A stretch of 8,165 bases of DNA, taken from Granulosicoccaceae bacterium. Lineage in GTDB: Bacteria > Pseudomonadota > Gammaproteobacteria > Granulosicoccales > Granulosicoccaceae. The notes below the pieces were generated by a model. It searched no databases. It was not told the origin of the DNA and was given only the letters and a program-made list of their open reading frames with translations. The stretch lies in the NCBI GenBank assembly GCA_023301405.1, contig JALZUX010000262.1:1-8165 (forward strand), in the 5' to 3' direction. Position numbers and translations under genes: made by a program. Of the stretch, positions 1-5,396 are shown piece by piece; within the stretch, counting starts at the first letter, position 1, and each line of letters opens with the position of its first letter.

Positions 1-534
1 TTTAAGCAGGCGGTAAATTTTCTGCCCCGTGATTCACTCCCTGATGATTGGGCGGCCGGGCTTTCCAGTTCGGGCATTGCGTTGTACCTGCTGGGCACGC
101 AGCGGCGTGGTGCCCGTACGCTAGAGCAATCAGTGGTGGCCTTTCGTAACGCAATGGGTGTGCGTCGCCGTGATACAAAGCGAATCGCCTGGGTCATTAC
201 CCAGAATAACCTAGCCGCAGCGATGCAGGGTCTTGGTGAGCACGAAGAGGACATCGGGTCGCTGGAAGCTTGTATCCCTGTGTATGACGAAGCCCTGAAA
301 GAGCTCAGTGGCGACACATTGCCGTTAGTCCATGCGATGATTTCTGCAAATCGGGCATCGGCAATGACTGCATTGGCGTGTGAGTCCGATTACCTGGATA
401 TGGCAGAGGCATCGGTGGTTGAATTTGATAAACTTTGCCAGCTGTTCGAGGCTACTGAGTACCCGATCTACTTTGCAAAGTCCCAGGAGCGGGCGCAGCA
501 GGCCAAGGCGCTTGTTGCGTCTTTGCAGGTGTGA
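1..534 (+). CDS. TPR-repeat protein, C-terminal part (5' end outside window)
   Basis: The frame is open from base 1 to a TGA at 532-534, giving 177 codons, so the true start lies upstream of the window. The sequence is almost entirely helical. It has tetratricopeptide-like pairs with a recurring pattern: a W-A-x-G or W-x-x-TQNNLA stretch, then a short LG turn (QGLGEHEED), then a helix with V-Y-D-E-A-L. Another unit has AFRNAM, and the tail is alanine-rich and charged. These features fit the bacterial TPR families in which each unit carries a TQNNLG-like helix. No catalytic domain, membrane segment or signal peptide is visible in this part. Such domains usually act as protein-binding scaffolds, but whatever enzymatic or sensor domain may precede it is off the window, so no function is assigned. 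The TPR call itself is fairly sure. Confidence 0.75.
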   Translation, partial: FKQAVNFLPRDSLPDDWAAGLSSSGIALYLLGTQRRGARTLEQSVVAFRNAMGVRRRDTKRIAWVITQNNLAAAMQGLGEHEEDIGSLEACIPVYDEALKELSGDTLPLVHAMISANRASAMTALACESDYLDMAEASVVEFDKLCQLFEATEYPIYFAKSQERAQQAKALVASLQV

Positions 535-593
535 CCGACGAAAGTTGAAAATTCGTTTACAATTAAGTGATACGGACCAAAGAGGATATCTCC

Positions 594-755
594 ATGAGCG
601 AGCCCAAGAAAGAGCGACCTGTAGTTCCAGAAGGTCAAACCAAGTATTTGAATACACGCCAAATGAAAGCAAACGAGAAGGGTTTTGTTGGGTATGAAAC
701 AACCTGGAAGCCGTTTCAAAAAGAAATTCCCTACAAAACGCCTAAGAAGCCATAA
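594..755 (+). CDS. Small basic hypothetical protein (53 aa)
   Basis: I do not recognise this protein. The ATG at 594 is preceded by AAAGAGGA at 579-586, a good ribosome binding site at normal spacing. This favours it over an in-frame GTG at 567, which would add nine residues and have no such site. The product is 53 residues with ten lysines and seven prolines, no cysteine and no membrane segment. It starts MSEPKKERP and ends YKTPKKP. A central aromatic/glycine stretch (GFVGYETTWKPF, residues 30-41) could be a small conserved core, while both ends look disordered. It lies 59 bases after the TPR gene. A TACAAT at 558-563 could be a -10 element, but no good -35 accompanies it, so it may be read through from upstream. 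The strong ribosome site makes a real gene likely; function is unknown. Confidence 0.65.
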   Translation: MSEPKKERPVVPEGQTKYLNTRQMKANEKGFVGYETTWKPFQKEIPYKTPKKP

Positions 756-772
756 TTTGCCTGCTGTATGCA

Positions 773-801
773 GTCACTAAAGATCGTGTGCGATCGGTGA
801 C
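773..801 (+). other. Bulged hairpin downstream of the small basic protein
   Basis: GTCACT (773-778) pairs with GGTGAC (796-801) using one G-U pair. GATCG (782-786) pairs with CGATC (791-795) around a TGTG loop, and AAA (779-781) is left as a bulge. The result is an 11-bp interrupted stem starting 18 bases after the stop codon. There is no T run behind it, so it is not a standard terminator. It could protect an mRNA 3' end or bind a protein. Confidence 0.4.
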
Positions 802-916
802 CGCGTGTAGCCATTATTTGCAGGGTATGTGTCGCTAGAGTAACCGGCTTAAAATATAAGTGAGTGCCAAGCCCTGCTCAGTGAACATATGTTGCGTAGG
901 AGCTCCCAAAGCTATC

Positions 917-938
917 CCCGGCTACGGCCGGGTTTTTT
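917..938 (+). terminator. Intrinsic terminator
   Basis: CCCGGC (917-922) and GCCGGG (927-932) form a perfect 6-bp GC stem with a TACG loop, followed directly by six T (933-938). It lies 162 bases after the small basic gene and 94 bases before the sulfurtransferase gene. It therefore either ends the upstream transcript with a long 3' UTR or ends a separate short RNA. Confidence 0.85.
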
Positions 939-972
939 CGTTGGGTTGGCGACTGCAATGGCAGCAAGCTTG

Positions 973-1001
973 TTGAGTCTTAAGCGCTGGCTTGGTACTG
1001 T
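973..1001 (+). promoter_or_regulatory. Candidate sigma-70 promoter for sseA
   Basis: TTGAGT (973-978) and TACTGT (996-1001) are 17 bases apart. TGG stands directly before the -10, which gives an extended -10 arrangement. Transcription would begin near 1008, about 24 bases before the ATG, and the site lies just after a strong terminator. The -10 match is only partial, so confidence is moderate. Confidence 0.4.
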
Positions 1002-1031
1002 CAACCCAGAAATTTCCGACAGGCGTTGTCC

Positions 1032-1871
1032 ATGCATTTTAATCCATTGGTATCGGCCCACTGGCTTACTGAAAACCTTGAAGATGTAGTCATACTAGAC
1101 GGTAGTTATTACCTACCATCAATGGGTAAAGATGCTGATGCTGAGTTTGCAAAAGGTCATATACCTAATGCGCAGCGCTGGAATATTGATCACATTGCAG
1201 ATACTTCATCAGGCTTAAAGCACATGATGCCGTCGGCGCAGGTGATCGCCGAGGCTGCTGCAGCTCGTGGTATCAGCCGTGATACAACAGTTGTTGTTTA
1301 CGATCAGCTCGGCATGTTTTCAGCGGCCCGTGTCTGGCTTGCGTTAAAATCAGTCGGGCACGAAAAAGTCGCATTGCTTGATGGCGGCCTGCCGTGCTGG
1401 CATGGAGAGCTTGCAAGCGGATCGTCAAGCACTGTGGCATCGCTTGTCTATGGTGAATACAGTGCCCACATTAACACCGTAGACCGGAATACAGTGTTTG
1501 CGGCGCTTACAGACAAGGCAGTATCTGTCGTTGATGCCCGGGCCGCCGATCGATTTTATGGTGAAGCGCCTGAGCCGCAGGCCAATTTGCGAAGTGGACA
1601 CATGCCCGGCGCGTTAAATATCCCGTATAGTGCGCTGCTTGATGAGCAAAGTAAGTTTAAATCACTGCCCCAACTTGAGTCTGTATTGAAAGATGGCGGG
1701 CTGGACTTGAATCAACAAATCATTACCAGTTGTGGCTCTGGAGTTACGGCGGCTATTGTCACCTTTGCATTGATGCTCTTGGGTGTGGAGTCAGTTGTTT
1801 ATGACGGCTCGTGGTCTGAATGGGGCAATCCAACGCTGGATTTGCCGATACACAGTGGTAACAGCGATTAA
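1032..1871 (+). CDS. sseA: 3-mercaptopyruvate / thiosulfate sulfurtransferase (SseA type)
   Basis: This is a two-domain rhodanese enzyme that moves sulfur from 3-mercaptopyruvate (or thiosulfate) to a thiol or cyanide acceptor through a cysteine persulfide. The N-terminal domain (about residues 5-130) has the family's inactive loop with Asp91 where a catalytic Cys would be (VYDQLGMFSAARVW). The C-terminal domain (about 150-275) carries the active loop CGSGVTA with Cys234. The CGSGVT form is typical of the mercaptopyruvate branch rather than plain rhodanese. Arg170, Arg174 and Arg187 (DARAADRF, LRSGHMPGALN) match substrate-binding positions, and YDGSWSEWG near the end is another family signature. 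The length of 279 is close to E. coli SseA (281). The ATG at 1032 is used because AGG (1021-1023) sits 8 bases before it; an in-frame TTG lies at 1026. It is probably cytoplasmic and monocistronic. The family is certain, the preferred donor less so. Confidence 0.93.
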   Translation: MHFNPLVSAHWLTENLEDVVILDGSYYLPSMGKDADAEFAKGHIPNAQRWNIDHIADTSSGLKHMMPSAQVIAEAAAARGISRDTTVVVYDQLGMFSAARVWLALKSVGHEKVALLDGGLPCWHGELASGSSSTVASLVYGEYSAHINTVDRNTVFAALTDKAVSVVDARAADRFYGEAPEPQANLRSGHMPGALNIPYSALLDEQSKFKSLPQLESVLKDGGLDLNQQIITSCGSGVTAAIVTFALMLLGVESVVYDGSWSEWGNPTLDLPIHSGNSD

Positions 1872-1910
1872 CAGCCAGTATTTGGGGCTGGAAGGCAGTG
1901 AAATTTTTTT
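1872..1910 (+). terminator. Weak terminator-like structure after sseA
   Basis: CAGCC (1872-1876) and GGCTG (1886-1890) can form a 5-bp stem right after the sseA stop. Seven T follow at 1904-1910, but 13 bases intervene between stem and T run, which is too far for a classical intrinsic terminator. It may be imperfect or chance. Confidence 0.25.
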
Positions 1911-1976
1911 GAAACAGGGGGCGGGCTATTGCACGCTCAATTAGATTTTTTGGAATTTAGCAAGTTAGGAGAGTAG

Positions 1977-2339
1977 ATGTTTACGATTATCGGATTAATA
2001 TTGGGCGCCTTTGTAGGGTACTTTGCCGCTGGCTTCATTGACGGCTTGCAGCCACTGCGTGACTCTGTCAAGCAGGGGATTGGCAAAGGCTTGGATCTCG
2101 TCGGGGGGTTGCTATCGAATTTAACCAAGAGCCTCGGGCAAGGCCCGCTGATTAACATAGGTATTATGATCCTTGTCGCACTGCTTCTGCTGTGGCTAGT
2201 TGGCTTCTCTACTGCGTTGCTAATCGGCTTCATTGGCGGACTGATTTACACCGACGAGGTCGGAAGACTGCCGTTTGTTTCAGCGCTTGCAGGCACTCTC
2301 CGTGAAAAATTAACTGGCCTTAACAAGCCGAAGGTTTAA
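1977..2339 (+). CDS. Small integral membrane protein, unknown function (120 aa)
   Basis: I do not recognise a named family. The ATG at 1977 follows AGGAG (1967-1971) with five bases between, a strong ribosome site. Residues 3-22 form a glycine- and alanine-rich hydrophobic helix (ILGAFVGYFAAGF) with small residues spaced as in helix-packing glycine zippers. Residues about 23-58 are a polar or amphipathic linker (glycine, lysine, leucine, serine). Residues about 59-91 are a long hydrophobic stretch, enough for one long or two short membrane helices. The C-terminal 28 residues are charged and end in KPKV. There are no cysteines, histidine clusters or enzymatic motifs. It lies 105 bases after sseA and is closed by a hairpin at 2350, so it is probably its own transcription unit. 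A membrane-associated structural or stress role is possible but unsupported. Confidence 0.75.
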   Translation: MFTIIGLILGAFVGYFAAGFIDGLQPLRDSVKQGIGKGLDLVGGLLSNLTKSLGQGPLINIGIMILVALLLLWLVGFSTALLIGFIGGLIYTDEVGRLPFVSALAGTLREKLTGLNKPKV

Positions 2340-2349
2340 TACTCTGCAT

Positions 2350-2377
2350 AATCAGGCTCTGTTTCAGGAGCCTGATT
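2350..2377 (+). terminator. Hairpin after the membrane protein gene, probable terminator
   Basis: AATCAGGCTC (2350-2359) and GAGCCTGATT (2368-2377) make a perfect 10-bp stem with an 8-base loop, 10 bases after the stop codon. There is no long T run after it (TTGTCCGTT), so termination would be weak or assisted. It could instead stabilise the mRNA end. Confidence 0.55.
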
Positions 2378-2443
2378 GTCCGTTACGGAGGGCGGCACTG
2401 TTTGGTTTCTTACAAATATTTCAGTGCGCTTTCTTTCAAATAA

Positions 2444-2466
2444 GCTCTTTTTGAGCAAAATTGCTC
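2444..2466. repeat. Three-part competing inverted repeat upstream of rplU
   Basis: GCTC (2444-2447), GAGC (2453-2456) and GCTC (2463-2466) occur in series. The middle element can pair with either neighbour. The right-hand pairing extends to GAGCAA / TTGCTC with a two-base centre (2453-2466). It lies about 50 bases before the rplU -35 element. It could be a protein site or chance in AT-rich DNA. Confidence 0.3.
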
Positions 2467-2516
2467 CTAAAAGCCATCGAAAACCAATTTAGTTGATCAA
2501 ATATAGGTATGAGTGT

Positions 2517-2545
2517 TTGACCTATTAGGCGCGTCTGCCTACAAT
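2517..2545 (+). promoter_or_regulatory. Strong sigma-70 promoter of rplU
   Basis: TTGACC (2517-2522) and TACAAT (2540-2545) are separated by exactly 17 bases, and both are one mismatch from consensus. Transcription should begin near 2552, giving a leader of about 55 bases before the rplU ATG. This is the best promoter in the window and fits a highly expressed ribosomal protein gene. Confidence 0.8.
2526..2541. promoter_or_regulatory. Inverted repeat inside the rplU promoter, possible operator
   Basis: TAGGC (2526-2530) and GCCTA (2537-2541) form a perfect 5-bp inverted repeat with a 6-base centre. It lies in the spacer and touches the first two bases of the -10 element. A dimeric regulator bound here would block polymerase. 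The repeat is short, so chance is a serious alternative. Confidence 0.3.
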
Positions 2546-2566
2546 TAGCGGTTTTCTCATGCCTCT

Positions 2567-2582
2567 TGGGCCAATCGGTCCA
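2567..2582 (+). promoter_or_regulatory. Small hairpin in the rplU leader
   Basis: TGGGCC (2567-2572) and GGTCCA (2577-2582) pair over six positions, including one G-U, around an AATC loop. It ends 13 bases before the GGAG ribosome site, between the predicted start of transcription and the gene. Ribosomal protein leaders often carry feedback-control structures, but I do not recognise this one as a known motif. Confidence 0.35.
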
Positions 2583-2606
2583 CGCAAACACGATCGGAGA
2601 TATCCA

Positions 2607-2918
2607 ATGTACGCGGTGATAAAAACCGGCGGCAAGCAGTATAGAGTCGCAGCCGGCGACAAACTGCGCGTAGAAACCCTTGATGCTGAAGAGGGTGCTA
2701 CCGTAAATCTTGACCAGGTACTTATGGTTGGCGAGGGCGATAACATAAATGTTGGCGCACCAATGCTGGCTGGTGCCACTGTTTCTGCCACTGTGTTAGC
2801 TCACGGTCGTGGCAAGAAAATCGAAGTCGTCAAATTTCGTCGTCGCAAGCACTACCGTCGTCAGATGGGGCACCGACAGAATTTTACAGAGCTGGAAATT
2901 ACAGCAATCAACCAGTAG
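2607..2918 (+). CDS. rplU: 50S ribosomal protein L21
   Basis: This is L21, a 23S rRNA-binding protein of the large ribosomal subunit. The 103-residue length matches the E. coli protein. It begins [14 protein letters not shown], the conserved start, followed by a beta-barrel region. Its basic signature is [15 protein letters not shown] (residues 77-91), then FTELEITAI to the end. Upstream GGAG (2596-2599) sits 7 bases before the ATG. An in-frame start further upstream (2559) is ruled out by the family length and the ribosome site. It has its own strong promoter. The usual partner rpmA (L27), normally only a few tens of bases downstream, is absent: bases 2919-3144 are non-coding and the next gene faces the other way. 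The identity is certain. Confidence 0.98.
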   Translation: MYAVIKTGGKQYRVAAGDKLRVETLDAEEGATVNLDQVLMVGEGDNINVGAPMLAGATVSATVLAHGRGKKIEVVKFRRRKHYRRQMGHRQNFTELEITAINQ

Positions 2919-2932
2919 TACTGGCTGACGAC

Positions 2933-2995
2933 ATTGTTGTTCCTTCAGGGAGTCGCTTAGATTCCCCTGTCTAGCAGCTATCCGGGAACAACAGT
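2933..2995. other. Long-range stem in the gap after rplU
   Basis: Bases 2933-2943 pair with 2985-2995 over 11 positions (nine perfect pairs TGTTGTTCC / GGAACAACA, then one G-U and one A-T). The 41-base loop contains an inner stem CAGGG (2946-2950) / CCCTG (2965-2969). A second small palindrome, ACAGT-CT-ACTGT (2991-3002), overlaps the outer arm and would compete with it. It starts 14 bases after the rplU stop. There is no T run on the + side, so it is not a standard terminator. It may end or protect the rplU mRNA or the convergent transcript. Confidence 0.45.
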
Positions 2996-3058
2996 CTACT
3001 GTGGCGGCAGCCATAACGATCAATCTCGTTAAGTAGAGCAACTACTCGTCTTTATCGA

Positions 3059-3072
3059 TCAGATATATCTGA
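3059..3072. repeat. Perfect 14-bp palindrome
   Basis: TCAGATATATCTGA reads the same on both strands. It is in the convergent gap between rplU and the oxidoreductase gene, 72 bases past the oxidoreductase stop. It has the look of a dimeric protein site, but it is not in a promoter position for either flanking gene. Confidence 0.35.
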
Positions 3073-3144
3073 ATCGAAATCTCACACCCTCACACGATGC
3101 CAGCGCTCCGACAGTCGCCTGGTATTGTCTGTATTAACAACTAC

Positions 3145-4401
3145 TTAATCAAAACGATCCACCCTGTAGGGTGCCATATCAATGGTGATACTCTCGCCTG
3201 CGATCAGTTGCGCCAGCAGCTGACCGGTTCGAGCACCTCCTGTAAGGCCCACATGTTGGTGGCCAAACCCCACAAACGCGCCTTTCACTGTTGGTGTTTC
3301 ACCGATAACGGGTACTGAATCAATTGGTGCCGGTCGATGGCCCAGCCATTCTTTGGTGTCTGTCCATTTAAGATCGGGAATCACCTCATTCATGGTTCGC
3401 CTCAGGAAATCAATAGGGGCCTTGTTAGCGCCAGCGATCAGCCCGCCAAATTCCACCATGCCGGCAATTCGAAGCCGACCGTCCATGGGGGTCATTACAA
3501 ACTTGCCAGAAGCAATCATGCAAGGCATTTTTGGCATAACTGACGGGTTGTACAGTTCAATGTGGTAACCGCGTTCAGACTCCAGCGGTATCGAGCACCC
3601 CAGTTTTTTCATCAATGCTTTTGACCACGCACCTGTAGCCACCACCGTGGCAGAGCAATCAAGCGTGTTACCGTCTGATCGAATACCGGTGATTGCCTGC
3701 TGCTCAATAATGAAATCTTCTACGGTGCCTTTAATTATTTTCCCTCCGCCCTTTTCATAGGCAAGGGCTAGCTGCTGAACGTAACAACCCGGATCACTGA
3801 TGCGCCCGTGATTATGAACACTGGCGGCAAAGTTTTGTGCTGTGGCAAGCACCGGATCAAAGTGCTTGAGATCGGTGCCCTCGTATTCTGTCCAGTTGAA
3901 ACCATGTTCCTTTCTGACCTGCCAACCGAAGGCGTCAGAGTCAAAGTGCTTGCGATCTTTGTAGGCGTAAACGTAGTCGCAGGGGTTGATGTATTTTGCC
4001 GCGTCTGTGCCTGCAGCCAACAACTGGTGATCCTGCAAACTATTGCTTAGTAACGGGCTAAGCGCTGTCGCTATGCGGTTAACTTTTTCAGGCTTGCAGT
4101 ATGAAAGGTAGCGCGCCAGCCACGGCAGTAGTGTGGGCAGATAAGACCAGTTTAGAAACAGAGGTTGGTTTTTATCAAGCAGCATACCCGGTGCTTTACC
4201 AATTAGCCCCGGCACAGTCACTGGTACAACAGAGGCCGAAGCTAGTACGCCTGCATTGCCATAGCTGGTACCAGCGGCAGGACCTTCTTTGTCGATTAGA
4301 AAGGTGGCGATGCCGGCCCGTTGTAACCAAATGGCGGTCGACACACCAACGATACCCGCGCCTATAATAGCGACAGGTGGTTTGACGGCAGACTTGGTCA
4401 T
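3145..4401 (-). CDS. FAD-dependent D-amino-acid dehydrogenase-like oxidoreductase (DAO family)
   Basis: This flavoenzyme of the DadA/DAO group oxidises an amine next to a carboxyl group, giving an imine that becomes a 2-oxo acid and ammonia and passing electrons to the respiratory chain. The N-terminal Rossmann motif is IIGAGIVGVSTA (residues 12-23), with Asp37 at the end of the second strand for the FAD ribose and SYGNAGVL at 46-53. ATGAWS (255-260) is the second FAD contact. The C-terminal signature HRPAPIDSVPVIGETP (355-370) and GFGHQHVGLTGGARTGQLLA (378-397) is typical of DadA and D-hydroxyproline dehydrogenases. The length of 418 is close to DadA (about 432). The ATG at 4401 has only a weak GGAT 6 bases upstream. 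It is transcribed alone, without an alr/dadX racemase next to it. D-alanine, another D-amino acid or D-hydroxyproline are all possible substrates. Confidence 0.88.
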   Translation of the reverse strand: MTKSAVKPPVAIIGAGIVGVSTAIWLQRAGIATFLIDKEGPAAGTSYGNAGVLASASVVPVTVPGLIGKAPGMLLDKNQPLFLNWSYLPTLLPWLARYLSYCKPEKVNRIATALSPLLSNSLQDHQLLAAGTDAAKYINPCDYVYAYKDRKHFDSDAFGWQVRKEHGFNWTEYEGTDLKHFDPVLATAQNFAASVHNHGRISDPGCYVQQLALAYEKGGGKIIKGTVEDFIIEQQAITGIRSDGNTLDCSATVVATGAWSKALMKKLGCSIPLESERGYHIELYNPSVMPKMPCMIASGKFVMTPMDGRLRIAGMVEFGGLIAGANKAPIDFLRRTMNEVIPDLKWTDTKEWLGHRPAPIDSVPVIGETPTVKGAFVGFGHQHVGLTGGARTGQLLAQLIAGESITIDMAPYRVDRFD

Positions 4402-4790
4402 ATTGATATCCGTGGCTTACTGATTTTGCTTAACTTTGCCAAGCTGTGTCTGTATGAGCAGCGGTTACTTAGCGCTACTATTGAACACGACTAAAATAGT
4501 GTTGTTTTAAAAATAGCTGAATCTATAGGTGGCTGCAGTTAAATGCACATACTATGACGGGCAGAGCAGGTGGTCTATCTGTCTTTTGGTAATGAGGTAA
4601 GCGTTGTAATTTAAAGGTTTGCTGTCAAAGACAACCAAAGCTTTGAGATCCGGTTTGTGCAGAATCAGAATTTGCTGTGCGTGCAAGGTAACCTGCTTGT
4701 TTCGCCTAATAATTGTGCTCCGTAGCGGCTTTTCCTAAAGGCTCTGGTTTATCTGCCGTTATTGCCGCCTAAAATAATAGGGGGAGTACA
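4402..4790. other. Divergent intergenic region (389 bp)
   Basis: This gap must hold the promoters of the oxidoreductase gene (leftward) and the lemA gene (rightward). I found no convincing gene, RNA gene or terminator in it. No sigma-70 pair with good matches and 16-18 spacing stands out in either direction. A TTGGCA on the minus strand has only a poor -10 partner, too close to the start codon. Short palindromes include AAAGCTTT (4637-4644) and an imperfect operator-like repeat at 4484-4503. Confidence 0.5.
4484..4503. promoter_or_regulatory. Imperfect inverted repeat upstream of the oxidoreductase gene
   Basis: AACAC-G-ACT at 4484-4492 and AGTGTT at 4498-4503 are mirror halves except for one extra G, around an AAAAT centre. 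It lies 83-102 bases upstream of the oxidoreductase start. This is a plausible place for an activator or repressor of a catabolic gene, but nothing identifies the protein. Confidence 0.3.
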
Positions 4791-5363
4791 ATGAGCATAT
4801 TCACCATTGTGACAGTGGTAGCCGTTGTTTCGTTAGTTATCTATATCATATTAGGCTACAACCGCTTGGTGAGCTTGCGCCATAATGTGAAGACAGCATG
4901 GAGTAATATTGATGTCTTGTTAAAGCAGCGACATGATGAGCTGCCTAAGTTAGTGACCACCTGCCGACAGTTCATGAAGTATGATCAAGACACCCTCGAG
5001 AAAGTAACGCAGGCACGTTCACGTGTTTCAAGCGCCATGCAGCATGGAAATCTGGTCGAGCTAGGCGTGGCCGAAAACATGATGGGTAATTCATTGGAGC
5101 GCTTATTTGCACTTACTGAAAATTACCCTGATTTAAAAACCAATGAATCGTTCATGCGGTTACAGTCACGTATTTCATCGCTTGAGAATGCGATAGCCGA
5201 CAGGCGTGAGTTTTACAATGATTCAGTTAATGTGAACAACATAACCGTTGACGCGTTTCCGACTAATTTGATTGCCGGGTGGTTTGCTTTTAAAGGTGCA
5301 CCATTGCTTCAGGTGGTTGAGTCAGAGTTAGCTGACGTAAATCTTGAAGCGCTGTTTTCCTGA
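4791..5363 (+). CDS. lemA: LemA family membrane protein
   Basis: LemA proteins are small, membrane-anchored, helical-bundle proteins of unclear biochemical role. One N-terminal membrane helix (about residues 2-22) is followed by GYNRLVSLR (22-30). The hallmark helix AWSNIDVLLKQRHDELPKLV spans 36-55. Then come YDQDTLEKVTQARS (64-77), LFALTENYPDLKTNESFMRLQ (105-125) and FYNDSVNVNN with FPTNLIAGWFAF (141-168). All are in family order, and 190 residues is a normal length. The ATG at 4791 follows GGGGGAG (4780-4786) at close spacing, a very strong site. The next gene, a GIDE-family protein, begins 33 bases later on the same strand, so the two probably share a transcript. LemA genes are often found beside GIDE or protease-like genes. 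The family is certain, the function is not. Confidence 0.95.
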   Translation: MSIFTIVTVVAVVSLVIYIILGYNRLVSLRHNVKTAWSNIDVLLKQRHDELPKLVTTCRQFMKYDQDTLEKVTQARSRVSSAMQHGNLVELGVAENMMGNSLERLFALTENYPDLKTNESFMRLQSRISSLENAIADRREFYNDSVNVNNITVDAFPTNLIAGWFAFKGAPLLQVVESELADVNLEALFS

Positions 5364-5396
5364 TCCACAGTCGCTATTGGCTTAATAGAAGTAAGC

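Noticed and set aside
325..702. Minus-strand open frame over the TPR gene and small gene
   Set aside because: It lies opposite supported genes, spans their boundary, has no ribosome site or family resemblance, and its composition is that of a shadow frame.
889..1089. Plus-strand open frame over the terminator and the start of sseA
   Set aside because: It runs through a strong intrinsic terminator and overlaps sseA in another frame, with no recognisable protein features.
2919..3144. Degenerate rpmA after rplU
   Set aside because: No frame shows the conserved start of L27 or its basic glycine-rich core, so it is absent rather than decayed in place.
3160..3173. CACCCT-GT-AGGGTG palindrome as terminator of the oxidoreductase gene
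   Set aside because: It is inside the last codons of the gene, has only a two-base centre, and its T run on the minus strand is just four bases after a five-base gap. Probably coincidental.
3097..4367. Several plus-strand open frames across the oxidoreductase gene
   Set aside because: All are antisense shadows of a well-supported 418-residue enzyme and carry no motifs of their own.
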